This document shows, piece by piece, positions 9,065 to 17,537 of a stretch of 64,000 nt of DNA; within the stretch, counting starts at the first letter, position 1, and every line of letters starts with the position of its first letter. The DNA is from Celeribacter arenosi (GTDB lineage: Bacteria; Pseudomonadota; Alphaproteobacteria; Rhodobacterales; Rhodobacteraceae). The stretch is taken from NCBI RefSeq assembly GCF_039539485.1, contig NZ_BAABDF010000007.1, forward strand, positions 1,116,001 to 1,180,000, read 5' to 3'. The translations under genes were made by a program, and so were the position numbers. Under the pieces are notes generated by a model. It had not been told where the DNA came from. It searched no databases and saw only the letters and a list, made by a program, of their open reading frames with translations.

Positions 9065-9961
9065 TCACAGCAGCGTAAAAGTGGCGCTTTCGCCGAGGGT
9101 GGGTGAGGCGGACACTCTGTTTTGTTCAACCAGATCAATGAGATGGGCAAAGGTGTTGCGCGAAGCGGCGGGCAGGTGGCTTTGCGGGATGTCTGTATAA
9201 ACACGCATCGTGATTTCATTCAGCGTGCGCATGCCGTCTCGCAAGGCTTCTATGATGGAGGCTTCTCGGGCGCCGCGATGGGCGAGCAAATCATCGATCC
9301 GTTGGGCCGGATCCTCGATCTCGTCACCATGCGCGGGGAGCATTCGGGCGGGTGCCAAGGTTTTCAACCGCATGCAGCTATTTCGAAACGCAGCCGCATC
9401 GCCATCGGGGGGCGAAATGAGGGAACTTGACCATCCCATAATATGATCGCCGCAGAACAGGACGTCGCGCCACGCGAAACAAAGATGGCCGGCCATATGC
9501 CCGGGCGTGTGCCATGCTGTGACGGTGCCGCACGGGGTATCAAGTATCTCGCCATCCCCCAAACGCTGATCAGGGCGAAAGGCATGATCAACACCTTCAC
9601 CGCCGCCCAACGCCCCGGACGCGGCCAAATCATTCATGATATCCGAACGCCCGTCCGTGGCTGAACCGAAGGCCAACACTGGTGCGCCTGTCGCCTCCGC
9701 GAGCATTGAGGCACCAGCGGAGTGATCAAGATGGGCGTGGGTCACCAGAATCGCATCGACCTTCGCGCCCGAAAGGGCCTCAATGAGCGCGTCGTGGTGG
9801 GACGCAAGGTCGGGACCCGGGTCGATGACAATCCGGGATGCCCTGTCGCCAAGAACGAAACTGTTCGTGCCCCAGAATGTCATCGGGGAAGGGTTGTCGG
9901 CCAAGACGCGCCATAGCCCGCGATCCATCTGCGTAATCTGTTCGGGGCGCTTTAGTGCCAT
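9065..9961 (-). CDS. MBL-fold metallo-hydrolase (LACTB2-like)
   Basis: A 298-aa metallo-beta-lactamase-fold hydrolase. The metal-binding THAHLDH motif is at residues 74-80, followed by TPGHMAGHLCF and CGDHIMG, and a C-terminal winged region with a conserved LPAASRNT-like segment as in LACTB2 proteins, several of which cut RNA. ATG 9961 is preferred (GGGAAAG upstream) over an in-frame start at 9997. It is divergent from the histidine kinase gene, whose start is only 41 bp away. Substrate unknown. Confidence 0.87.
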   Translation of the reverse strand: MALKRPEQITQMDRGLWRVLADNPSPMTFWGTNSFVLGDRASRIVIDPGPDLASHHDALIEALSGAKVDAILVTHAHLDHSAGASMLAEATGAPVLAFGSATDGRSDIMNDLAASGALGGGEGVDHAFRPDQRLGDGEILDTPCGTVTAWHTPGHMAGHLCFAWRDVLFCGDHIMGWSSSLISPPDGDAAAFRNSCMRLKTLAPARMLPAHGDEIEDPAQRIDDLLAHRGAREASIIEALRDGMRTLNEITMRVYTDIPQSHLPAASRNTFAHLIDLVEQNRVSASPTLGESATFTLL

Positions 9962-10002
9962 TTTTGCTTTCCCTCCGCTCGCGTGCAGGGCTACCAATAG
10001 CC

Positions 10003-11325
10003 ATGTTCTTTGGATGGCTCAAAAAATATGTGCCGCGCGGGCTTTATGGGCGGGCCGCGTTGATCCTGCTGGTGCCGGTGGTGGTGATCCAGTTGGTGGT
10101 TATCGTCGCGTTCTCGCAGCGCTATTTCAACGACATCACGCATCAATTGATGCGCGGCGTAAAGGCCGAAACAGCGCTCTTCGTCACAGCGGCGAATCGC
10201 GGCGACGATGCGGGTTTGGCGCAATTGGATCAGACCTTGGGCTATCGCAGTGAATTCGGTGCGCAGGCGCAGCCGGTCACAACCGCGCGCCCCTTCTATG
10301 ACGTCAGCTCGCGGGTGATCGAAGACGACCTGAGGTCTGCCTTTCCCACACTCGATGGTGTGAACGTGATGGACCCGCGTCGTTTGCGGTTTTCGCTGAA
10401 CTTGGAGAGTGGGCGCCTCGTTCTGGATCTGCCGCGTGAACGCGCATCGGCGTCGAACCCGCACCAGATGCTCGTCCTGACGCTCGGCACCGGCGTGCTG
10501 ATGACGTTGATCGCCTTTGTCTACCTGCGCAATCAACTCCGCCCGATCCGCCGCCTCGCCAAAGCCGCAGAGGCCTTCGGGCGCGGGGAGAGCAAACCCT
10601 ATAAACCGCGTGGCGCCGTCGAAGTCCGCTCTGCGGGGGCGGCGTTTTTGAACATGCGCGCGCGGATCGAACGCCATCTCGAACAACGCACCCTCATGCT
10701 GTCGGGTGTTTCCCATGATTTGCGCACGCCCCTGACGCGGCTGCGGCTGGGCCTGTCCATGCTCGCCGATGATCCGGAAAAAGCCGACGAGGTGGCGGAT
10801 ATGATGGGCGATATTGACGAGATGGAGCGTCTGATCGACGGTTTTCTCGATTTTTCCCGTGCCGCGACCGTGGAAGAGCCAAGCGAAATCGATGTGGTGG
10901 AATTGGTGCGCACCTGCGTGGGGAGCGCCGAGCGGGCAGGCGGTTCTGTGACTTTTGGCCCGATGCCGCAGCACGCGCTCGACATGATGGCGCGGCCCGA
11001 AGCTTTGGCGCGCGCTGTGGACAACCTGCTCTCGAATACGCGCCGGTATGCACACCACGCGCGCGTTTCGGTGAAGGAACTTGATCGCTCCGTGGTCATC
11101 TCTGTCGAGGACGATGGTCCGGGTATCGTGTCGGATATGCGTGATCGTGCCCAGATGCCGTTCGTGCGCCTCGACGCGGCGCGCAACCAAAACAAGGGAT
11201 CGGGGGTCGGGCTCGGTCTGGCGATCGCGACCGACGTCGCGCGCCGCCATGGTGGTACGCTGCGACTGGGTGAAAGTGCCCGACTGGGCGGCCTTCAGGC
11301 CGACATCGTTTTGCCGCGCGGATAG
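10003..11325 (+). CDS. EnvZ-like sensor histidine kinase
   Basis: Membrane sensor kinase of 440 aa. A first transmembrane helix at about residues 15-38, a short periplasmic region of about 110 residues and a second helix near 155-178 are followed by HAMP, dimerisation and ATPase domains. The H-box SGVSHDLRTPLTRLR places the phosphorylated His at 238; DNLLSNTRRYA (N-box), DDGPGI and GSGVGLGLAI complete the catalytic set. Layout resembles EnvZ. No response regulator is adjacent, so the partner must be encoded elsewhere. The start at 10003 begins the first helix region. Confidence 0.9.
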   Translation: MFFGWLKKYVPRGLYGRAALILLVPVVVIQLVVIVAFSQRYFNDITHQLMRGVKAETALFVTAANRGDDAGLAQLDQTLGYRSEFGAQAQPVTTARPFYDVSSRVIEDDLRSAFPTLDGVNVMDPRRLRFSLNLESGRLVLDLPRERASASNPHQMLVLTLGTGVLMTLIAFVYLRNQLRPIRRLAKAAEAFGRGESKPYKPRGAVEVRSAGAAFLNMRARIERHLEQRTLMLSGVSHDLRTPLTRLRLGLSMLADDPEKADEVADMMGDIDEMERLIDGFLDFSRAATVEEPSEIDVVELVRTCVGSAERAGGSVTFGPMPQHALDMMARPEALARAVDNLLSNTRRYAHHARVSVKELDRSVVISVEDDGPGIVSDMRDRAQMPFVRLDAARNQNKGSGVGLGLAIATDVARRHGGTLRLGESARLGGLQADIVLPRG

Positions 11326-11353
11326 TGGCGCGATCACAAAAGGCAGGGAGGGG

Positions 11354-11430
11354 TGGTAGGCCCGGCAGGACTTGAACCCGCAACCAAAGCGTTATGAGCG
11401 CTCTGCTCTAACCAGTTGAGCTACAGGCCC
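11354..11430 (-). tRNA. tRNA with CAT anticodon, probably tRNA-Ile2 (lysidine)
   Basis: A 77-nt tRNA on the minus strand with encoded CCA and anticodon loop CTCATAA. A CAT anticodon may be elongator Met, initiator Met or Ile2. It lacks initiator features, and C4-G69 and C5-G68 pairs are present; in E. coli these are recognition elements for the lysidine synthase TilS on tRNA-Ile2. Ile2 is therefore favoured, but not proven. Confidence 0.75.
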
Positions 11431-11666
11431 GCCTGACGCACTGCGTAAATCGAGGGTCTCAGAGGGTCAAGCCCCTTCGACGGCTCGCTTTGGGCCTGCA
11501 CGCAGTGTTACAGAAATCGCGCGCCACTTTACGCCCCGTTTCGATTTTCGCCCCGTTCTGGTTTTGGACGCACAGCGCGGGGTTTTCTTTGCGTCACAAA
11601 CCGCGTATTCGGTCGCATAAATTGGATAGTGGCGCGCGCCGCCACCGAAAGCGGAGTACGCGGGAC

Positions 11667-12734
11667 ATGGGCAATGATTCCATCGGCCACACATATGGTA
11701 AAAACGGTCTGACTTATGCGGATTCCGGCGTCGATATCGATGCGGGCAATGCCTTGGTCGAACGGATCAAACCGGCCGCCCAGAAAACCGCCCGCTCCGG
11801 CGTGATGTCGAGCCTAGGCGGGTTTGGCGCGCTCTTCGATCTTAAAGCCGCCGGTTATAGTGATCCGATCCTCGTGGCGGCGACCGATGGCGTGGGCACC
11901 AAACTGCGGATCGCGATTGATACTGACCATGTTGGCACGGTGGGCATCGATCTCGTGGCGATGTGCGTGAATGACCTCGTCTGCCAGGGTGCAGAGCCTC
12001 TGTTTTTCCTCGACTATTTTGCGACCGGAAAGCTCGACGTAGACTCCGCGGCCGCCGTTGTAGAAGGCATCGCGGAAGGCTGCGCGCAGGCCGGATGTGC
12101 CCTGATTGGTGGTGAAACGGCCGAAATGCCGGGGATGTATGAAGCGGGTGATTTTGATCTGGCCGGTTTCGCGGTTGGCGCGATGGAGCGGGGCGCACAT
12201 TTGCCCGCGGGCGTGAAGGCCGGTGACGTCCTGTTGGGCCTCGCCTCGAACGGTGTTCATTCCAATGGCTACTCTTTGGTGCGCAAAACGGTTGAGGTCA
12301 CTGGTTTCCGCTGGAACGATATCGCGCCGTTCTCCGATGACACGCTTGGCAACGAATTGCTGAAACCAACGCGGCTCTATGTCAAACCCGTGCTCGCGGC
12401 GATCCGTGCGGGCGGGGTGAATGCACTCGCCCATATCACCGGCGGGGGGATTACCGAAAACCTGCCGCGCGTTCTGCCCGATGGATTGGGGGCGGACATC
12501 GATTTGACCACCTGGACGTTGCCGCCCGTCTTCGCATGGCTCACCGAAGCCGCAGGTTTGCAGCAATCCGAATTGCTCAAAACCTTTAACGCTGGCATCG
12601 GGATGATCGTCGTTGTGGATGCCGAGCGCGCTGATGACCTCATCTCCGTGCTGAGCGCCGAGGGAGAGACGGTCTATAACATCGGTCGCGTCACGACAGG
12701 CGGGTCAGTCACCTACGAGGGCACGCTGGCTTGA
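11667..12734 (+). CDS. purM: Phosphoribosylformylglycinamidine cyclo-ligase
   Basis: AIR synthetase, the fifth step of de novo purine synthesis, 355 aa. Family motifs TYADSGVDI, VAATDGVGTKL, GGETAEMPGMY and SNGVHSNGYSL are all present. The ATG at 11667 opens the conserved N-terminus; the in-frame start at 11490 would add 59 residues of low-complexity basic sequence. purN overlaps its stop, giving translational coupling. The 236-bp region upstream (11431-11666) holds no gene and is the likely promoter site. Confidence 0.96.
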   Translation: MGNDSIGHTYGKNGLTYADSGVDIDAGNALVERIKPAAQKTARSGVMSSLGGFGALFDLKAAGYSDPILVAATDGVGTKLRIAIDTDHVGTVGIDLVAMCVNDLVCQGAEPLFFLDYFATGKLDVDSAAAVVEGIAEGCAQAGCALIGGETAEMPGMYEAGDFDLAGFAVGAMERGAHLPAGVKAGDVLLGLASNGVHSNGYSLVRKTVEVTGFRWNDIAPFSDDTLGNELLKPTRLYVKPVLAAIRAGGVNALAHITGGGITENLPRVLPDGLGADIDLTTWTLPPVFAWLTEAAGLQQSELLKTFNAGIGMIVVVDAERADDLISVLSAEGETVYNIGRVTTGGSVTYEGTLA

Positions 12735-13318
12735 AGCGCGTCGCGATCCTGATTTCCGGCGGTGGCTCCAATATGATGTCATTGGCCGAGAGCATGACCG
12801 GCGATCACCCCGCGCGCCCGTGCCTCGTCCTGTCCAACGTGCCGAGCGCCGGAGGGCTGCAAAAAGCCGCCGATATGGGGATCCCGACCGCTGTCGTTGA
12901 TCACAAACCCTTCAAAGGGGACCGTGCCGCCTTTGACGCCGCTCTGATAGCCGCGATTGACGATGCCCGCCCCGACATCATCTGCCTCGCTGGGTTCATG
13001 CGCATTTTGACGCCTGAGTTTATCGACCATTACGCGGGTCGGATGCTCAATATCCACCCTTCGCTTTTGCCCAAATACAAAGGCCTGCACACCCACCAAC
13101 GTGCGATCGATGCCGCAGACACCGAGGCGGGGTGTTCGGTGCATGAAGTGACGGCCGAACTTGATGGCGGTCCGATCCTCGCCCAGGCGCGTGTGCCGAT
13201 CCTGCCCTCGGACACCGCCGACACACTGGCCGCGCGAGTGCTCCCCAAGGAGCATTTGATTTACCCCGAAACCCTTCGCCGTTTCATGGAAGGCGACCGG
13301 AGTTTTCGCGTTTACTGA
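12731..13318 (+). CDS. purN: Phosphoribosylglycinamide formyltransferase
   Basis: GAR transformylase using 10-formyltetrahydrofolate, 195 aa. The SGGGSN phosphate-binding loop is at residues 9-14, the formyl-transfer Asn-His pair lies in MLNIHPSLLP, and the terminal folate-binding region HEVTAELDGGPI is intact. The TTG start overlaps the purM stop by 4 bp. Same purine operon. Confidence 0.95.
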   Translation: MKRVAILISGGGSNMMSLAESMTGDHPARPCLVLSNVPSAGGLQKAADMGIPTAVVDHKPFKGDRAAFDAALIAAIDDARPDIICLAGFMRILTPEFIDHYAGRMLNIHPSLLPKYKGLHTHQRAIDAADTEAGCSVHEVTAELDGGPILAQARVPILPSDTADTLAARVLPKEHLIYPETLRRFMEGDRSFRVY

Positions 13319-13486
13319 TGGGGGGTGAGGTGCGTATTGCATCCCAACCGCACCGCCCGGAACGAGCGCAAAATTGGGCCCGTGGTTAAAGGCTTCCCTG
13401 CACAGGCAAAACGTCTTAAACATTTTACACGAGGCTACTGGATCCAACCTGCGGGATGACCCCGCACCAATGCACAAAAGAGATAA

Positions 13487-14644
13487 ATGATCACACTTAC
13501 CACGACCGAGGGCCTCAGAGCCTTCTGCGACCGCGCCAAGTCACATGATTATGTCACGGTCGACACCGAATTCCTCAGAGAACGCACGTATTATTCAAAG
13601 CTTTGTCTGGTTCAGCTCGCGCTGCCGAGCGATGCCAAAGAAGATGCCGTTCTTGTCGATCCGCTCGCAAACGGGATCGATCTCGCGCCGCTCTACGATC
13701 TTTTCCGCGACAAAAGCGTTGTAAAAGTCTTTCACGCCGCGCGTCAGGATCTCGAGATTTTTTACATTCAGGGTAAGGTGATCCCCGAACCTTTGTTCGA
13801 CACACAGGTCGCGGCAATGGTCTGCGGCTTTGGTGAACAGGTCGGATATGAGACCCTCGTGCGCAAGATTGCGCGCGAAAGCCTCGATAAGACGTCGCGT
13901 TTCACCGATTGGTCGCGCCGTCCCCTGACCACGGCGCAGGAGACCTATGCTCTGGCAGATGTGACCCATTTGCGCGTGATTTATGAATTCCTGCGCGATG
14001 AGATCAAGCGGGAAGAGCGTGAAAAATGGGTTGCCGAGGAGATGGAAGTCCTCCTGACCCCCGATACCTATGTGGTTCACCCGGACGAGGCGTGGTTGCG
14101 CGTCAAAACGCGGACGAACTCGGGTAAATTCCTTGCGGCGGTCAAAGAGTTGGCAGCGTTTCGTGAGACATATGCGCAGTCACGCGACATCCCTCGTAAC
14201 CGCGTCTACAAAGACGATGCGCTGTTGGAATTGGCCTCGACCAAGCCCAAGACACCACAGGATCTGTCGCGTTCACGGCTCCTGCTGCGCGAAGCACGGC
14301 GCGGCGATATCGCCGACGGTATTCTGGCCGCCATTGAAAAGGCCGCGAACTACGATCCTGCGGATATGCCGCGCCCTGACACCAACAATGACAAATTGCA
14401 GGTCAATCCGGCCCTCGCGGACATGCTGCGCGTACTGCTCAAGGCGAAGTCGGATACCTTCAATGTGGCCGCGAAAATGATCGCTTCTGCATCTGATCTC
14501 GACCGGATTGCGGCGGGAGACCGTGATTTGCCGATGTTCAAAGGCTGGCGTGCCGAAGTCTTCGGTGACGACGCGTTGCGCCTGTGTCGTGGCGAAGTCG
14601 GCCTCGCGGTGAAGGGTCAGAAGGTTGGCGTTATCGCCCTCTGA
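13487..14644 (+). CDS. rnd: Ribonuclease D
   Basis: 3'-5' exoribonuclease of the DEDDy family that trims tRNA 3' ends, 385 aa. The DEDD motifs appear as VDTEFLRE (about residues 24-31), KVFHAARQDLE and YALADVTHLRVIY, and an HRDC-like domain follows at about 210-290. The 168-bp spacer after purN has no recognisable gene. It is convergent with the GNAT gene. Confidence 0.93.
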   Translation: MITLTTTEGLRAFCDRAKSHDYVTVDTEFLRERTYYSKLCLVQLALPSDAKEDAVLVDPLANGIDLAPLYDLFRDKSVVKVFHAARQDLEIFYIQGKVIPEPLFDTQVAAMVCGFGEQVGYETLVRKIARESLDKTSRFTDWSRRPLTTAQETYALADVTHLRVIYEFLRDEIKREEREKWVAEEMEVLLTPDTYVVHPDEAWLRVKTRTNSGKFLAAVKELAAFRETYAQSRDIPRNRVYKDDALLELASTKPKTPQDLSRSRLLLREARRGDIADGILAAIEKAANYDPADMPRPDTNNDKLQVNPALADMLRVLLKAKSDTFNVAAKMIASASDLDRIAAGDRDLPMFKGWRAEVFGDDALRLCRGEVGLAVKGQKVGVIAL

Positions 14645-14659
14645 CCCCTCCAATTGCGC

Positions 14660-15139
14660 TCATGCCAATTGCATCACGAACCGTTTGCCGGTTTGCGGGA
14701 CCTCTGAAAAGCCGCAGGCGAGGTAGGCGGCCTGCGCGTGGGTATTGCTCTCACGGGTGCCCACGGTCAGGCGCGCGCATCCGTGGTCCACAGCCGTCTG
14801 GCGCGCGTGCGCGATTAGCGCGCGTCCGATGCCTTGACCCCGGTGGTTTTCATCGATGAACAGATGATCCAGTGTCATGACACGTTCCCCGAAATGCAAA
14901 CGCATCCCGCCGGTCAGACCCGCGTAACCGACAACCATGCCATCACGTTCCGCCACGATCAGGCGCAACCACGGTAAATCGGATTTCAACAGGTCAACGA
15001 GAACGGGCAGCGTGATCGTTGCCGCGTCGCCGTGATGGCGCGCGAGGGTTCGGATCATGTCCAGCAGGACGGCTTTATCCCTCCATTCCGCGGGGCGGAT
15101 AGTGAGGGCTGGTGGGGCGGTCAGTTTTGCGTGTTTCAT
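14660..15139 (-). CDS. GNAT family N-acetyltransferase
   Basis: A 159-aa acetyltransferase-fold protein. The acetyl-CoA pyrophosphate loop is HRGQGIGRAL, preceded by LDHLFIDEN, with the acid/amide-rich SNTHAQAAYLACGF near the C-terminus. The ATG at 15139 has GGAG 9 nt upstream; an in-frame start at 15187 would pass through a terminator stem. Substrate unknown. Confidence 0.88.
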   Translation of the reverse strand: MKHAKLTAPPALTIRPAEWRDKAVLLDMIRTLARHHGDAATITLPVLVDLLKSDLPWLRLIVAERDGMVVGYAGLTGGMRLHFGERVMTLDHLFIDENHRGQGIGRALIAHARQTAVDHGCARLTVGTRESNTHAQAAYLACGFSEVPQTGKRFVMQLA

Positions 15140-15185
15140 CTCGTTTATCTCCGGGTTTTCCACCGCAAGGAGACAACATGAAATC

Positions 15186-15209
15186 AAAAAAGCCGCCCTG
15201 CGGCGGCCT
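15186..15209 (-). terminator. Rho-independent terminator ahead of the GNAT gene
   Basis: Stem GCCGCC / GGCGGC around CTGC, with six T residues following on the minus strand. The plus-strand side also runs into a T-rich tract (CTTTCGTTTT), so it may work in both directions. It ends whatever is transcribed leftward from the 15238-15369 interval. Confidence 0.8.
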
Positions 15210-15237
15210 TTCGTTTTCCATCACTACTTGGCCGCGC

Positions 15238-15354
15238 CTATGAAGGATCGGTCCAATAAAAGAAGTTGATGGCGATTGCTTGTTTCATGCCGCCATTGGT
15301 GACCGCCGCGAAAGATTCTGTCAACGTGAATTTTTGCGCCGTCTCTGAATGCAT
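15238..15354 (-). other. Possible small transcript or 38-aa ORF between two terminators
   Basis: A minus-strand interval bracketed by the iron-binding-protein terminator (15369-15402) and another terminator (15186-15209). One ATG frame encodes a 38-aa peptide ending NFFYWTDPS; it has no good ribosome site. A second frame is open through most of the interval but has no usable start. The bracketing suggests an independent small RNA or peptide, which is inference. No known RNA family recognised. Confidence 0.3.
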
Positions 15355-15368
15355 CACAAACGGATATG

Positions 15369-15402
15369 AAAAGGCCCACCCTGCGAGACACAGGATGGGC
15401 CA
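15369..15402 (-). terminator. Rho-independent terminator of the iron-binding protein gene
   Basis: On the minus strand GGCCCATCCTG pairs with CAGGGTGGGCC (one G-T pair) around a 7-nt loop and is followed by TTTT, 29 bp after the stop codon. Confidence 0.9.
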
Positions 15403-15430
15403 ATATTCGGCGGTGTCGGAGTGGGTCCGA

Positions 15431-16438
15431 TTAGCCGTCGTAGTCGACTTCTTCTGTCAGGCGCAGCGCCTCTGCACGGTGGCCCGCGATATCCATCAGG
15501 TTCACAGCGTCTGCTTCAAATGTGCCCCAGCTCGCGACGAGGTCGGACGGAGCCGTTCCCGGTGCGATCGGGTATTCGTTGTTGGCTTCTGCGTAGATTT
15601 CCTGTGCGTTGGGCGATGTCAGGAATTCGATGAACTGGATAGCTTCTTCTTTGTTTTTAGACGCTTTCGTCAAGGCAACGCCGGAGATGTTCACGTGCGT
15701 TCCGCCACCTTCAAAAACGGGGAACTCGAGGCGAACGCTATTGGCCCATTCGCTCTGCTCTTCGTCGGCGAGCATGGCGCCCATGTAGTAGGTGTTACCG
15801 ATTGAAAGATCGCATTCACCGGCCCAGATGGCCTTGACCTGTGCGCGGTCATTGCCCTGTGGTTTGCGCGCAAGGTTGGATTTGAGGCCGCTCAGCCATT
15901 CTTTCGTAGCTTCTGCACCGTGGTGCTCGAGATAGGCGGATGTCAGGCCGATCATGTAGTCGTGGGTGCCCGAGCGGGTGCAGATGCGACCGGCCCATTT
16001 GGGATCCGCGAGGTCTTCGTAATTCTGGATTTCGCCCTCTGCGACGCGCTCTTTGGAGGCGTAGACAACACGTGCACGGGTGGTTAGGCCCCACCAATCC
16101 CCTTCGGGATCGCGAAAGTCTGCGGGCACTTGTGCGCTCAGGACGTCGCTATGGACAGGCTGGGTGACACCGGCTGCCTTCGCTTCTGCGAGGCGTGCAA
16201 TATCAACGGTCAAAATGACGTCGGCAGGGGAACGATCACCCTCGGCCACGAGGCGCTCGGTGATGCCGCTCTCGAGGTAGGCAACATTCACGGCGATGCC
16301 GGTCTCGGCGGTGAACGCCTCTGTCAGAGGTGCGAGGAGCTCAGGCTGTCGGTACGAGTAAACGTTCACGTCCGCGGTGGCTGCTGTGGTGGCGAGGGCG
16401 AGTGTGGTTGTCACAAAGAGGGATCGGGTAAGTGTCAT
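15431..16438 (-). CDS. Iron(III) ABC transporter substrate-binding protein (FbpA/FutA-like)
   Basis: A 335-aa periplasmic binding protein with a signal peptide at residues 1-22 (cleavage likely after TAATA). The mature part begins VNVYSYRQPELL, typical of FutA/FbpA, and the paired tyrosines in GNTYYMGAM are the iron ligands of this family. No permease or ATPase gene lies next to it, so the cognate ABC genes are elsewhere. A promoter with an overlapping inverted repeat lies just upstream. Confidence 0.9.
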   Translation of the reverse strand: MTLTRSLFVTTTLALATTAATADVNVYSYRQPELLAPLTEAFTAETGIAVNVAYLESGITERLVAEGDRSPADVILTVDIARLAEAKAAGVTQPVHSDVLSAQVPADFRDPEGDWWGLTTRARVVYASKERVAEGEIQNYEDLADPKWAGRICTRSGTHDYMIGLTSAYLEHHGAEATKEWLSGLKSNLARKPQGNDRAQVKAIWAGECDLSIGNTYYMGAMLADEEQSEWANSVRLEFPVFEGGGTHVNISGVALTKASKNKEEAIQFIEFLTSPNAQEIYAEANNEYPIAPGTAPSDLVASWGTFEADAVNLMDIAGHRAEALRLTEEVDYDG

Positions 16439-16462
16439 TTTCAGCTCCGTTGTTTGAGCTGC

Positions 16463-16500
16463 TTTTAATCTGACTGTTTTGGTAGGGTCAATAGCTGACC
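16463..16500 (-). promoter_or_regulatory. Promoter with inverted-repeat operator for the iron-binding protein gene
   Basis: Reading the minus strand, TTGACC (16491-16486) is followed after 17 nt by TTAAAA (16468-16463). The -35 lies inside the inverted repeat GGTCA-5nt-TGACC (16486-16500). That placement suits a repressor, plausibly iron responsive given the gene; I cannot assign the site to Irr, RirA, Fur or another regulator. Confidence 0.5.
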
Positions 16501-16526
16501 GAAAAAATCAGGTTATTGTCGTGCCG

Positions 16527-17345
16527 TCACTTTGCAACCTTGTCGGCGGCCCGCACCTCATTCCAAAGCGCGTCCATTTCCGCGAGATCGCTTTGGTCCG
16601 GTGTTTTGCCTCGTGCTTTCAGTGCGTCTTCTACCGAATTGAAACGGCGTGTAAATTTCGCATTGCAGGCGCGCAGAGCCTCCTCGGCGTCGACACCCAA
16701 ATGGCGCCCCAGATTGACCACCACAAACAACAGATCACCGAATTCTTCGAAGACTTCCGCCTGGCTTAACGTGTCACGGGCTTCCTCCAATTCGGCGGCT
16801 TCTTCGCGGATTTTGTCGAGGACATGAGAGGCATCGGGCCAATCAAACCCGACTCGTGCGGCCCGCTTTTGCAGTTTTTGCGCCCGCATCAGCGCGGGCA
16901 ACCCCATAGCCACGCCGTCAAGCACACGGGTTTCTCCGCGCCTTTCGCGTTCGGCCGCCTTCACTTTTTCCCAGTCCCGAGTCTGTTGATCGGCGGATTT
17001 CTCGTTTGATTCATCTGCGAACACATGGGGATGGCGGTCGATCATCTTCTCGGAGATCGCCTTTGCCACATCTTGGAAATTAAACAGCCCTTTGTCGGCG
17101 GCGATTTGCGCCTGAAACACCGACTGGAACAACAGATCGCCCAGTTCCGATTTCAGGTCGGCCATGTCGCCGCGCGCAATCGCATCGTCGACCTCATAGG
17201 CCTCTTCGATGGTGTAGGGAGAAATCGTCGAAAAATCCTGTTCGATGTCCCACGGGCAGCCACCGACCGGATCGCGCAGTCGCCGCATGATTTCGAGAAG
17301 CTGTTCGATGCCTTCGGGCACCTCGTGGATCGGATCTGTGGTCAT
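16527..17345 (-). CDS. mazG: Nucleoside triphosphate pyrophosphohydrolase
   Basis: All-alpha NTP pyrophosphatase of 272 aa with two MazG domains. The first carries LRDPVGGCPWDIEQ and EEAYEVDDAI plus ELGDLLFQSVF; the second carries EEAAELEEA and EEFGDLLFVVVN, the paired EExxE...EDxxD-type metal-binding motifs. The ATG at 17345 opens the conserved sequence. A much longer open frame reaching 18470 overlaps cysS and is rejected. Divergent from cysS with 192 bp between starts. Confidence 0.93.
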   Translation of the reverse strand: MTTDPIHEVPEGIEQLLEIMRRLRDPVGGCPWDIEQDFSTISPYTIEEAYEVDDAIARGDMADLKSELGDLLFQSVFQAQIAADKGLFNFQDVAKAISEKMIDRHPHVFADESNEKSADQQTRDWEKVKAAERERRGETRVLDGVAMGLPALMRAQKLQKRAARVGFDWPDASHVLDKIREEAAELEEARDTLSQAEVFEEFGDLLFVVVNLGRHLGVDAEEALRACNAKFTRRFNSVEDALKARGKTPDQSDLAEMDALWNEVRAADKVAK

Positions 17346-17537
17346 GGGGGCAGGGTAGGGTCCACAAAACTCTTTGCAAGAGGAAACAGGCCCGCTACAC
17401 AGGGCGCCATGAGTAACCGTGGCACCCTGATTATTTGCTGCATTATCCGCTAACGACAGTTGCGCGGGCCGGTTACCTTTTATCCACAAGATGAAGCTGC
17501 TAAAGCCCGCGGGGAATGCCCGAGGAGAGGCTTTGAG

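Noticed and set aside
9991..11337. 448-codon minus-strand frame opposite the histidine kinase
   Set aside because: Shadow of the kinase gene; no ribosome site and no known domain.
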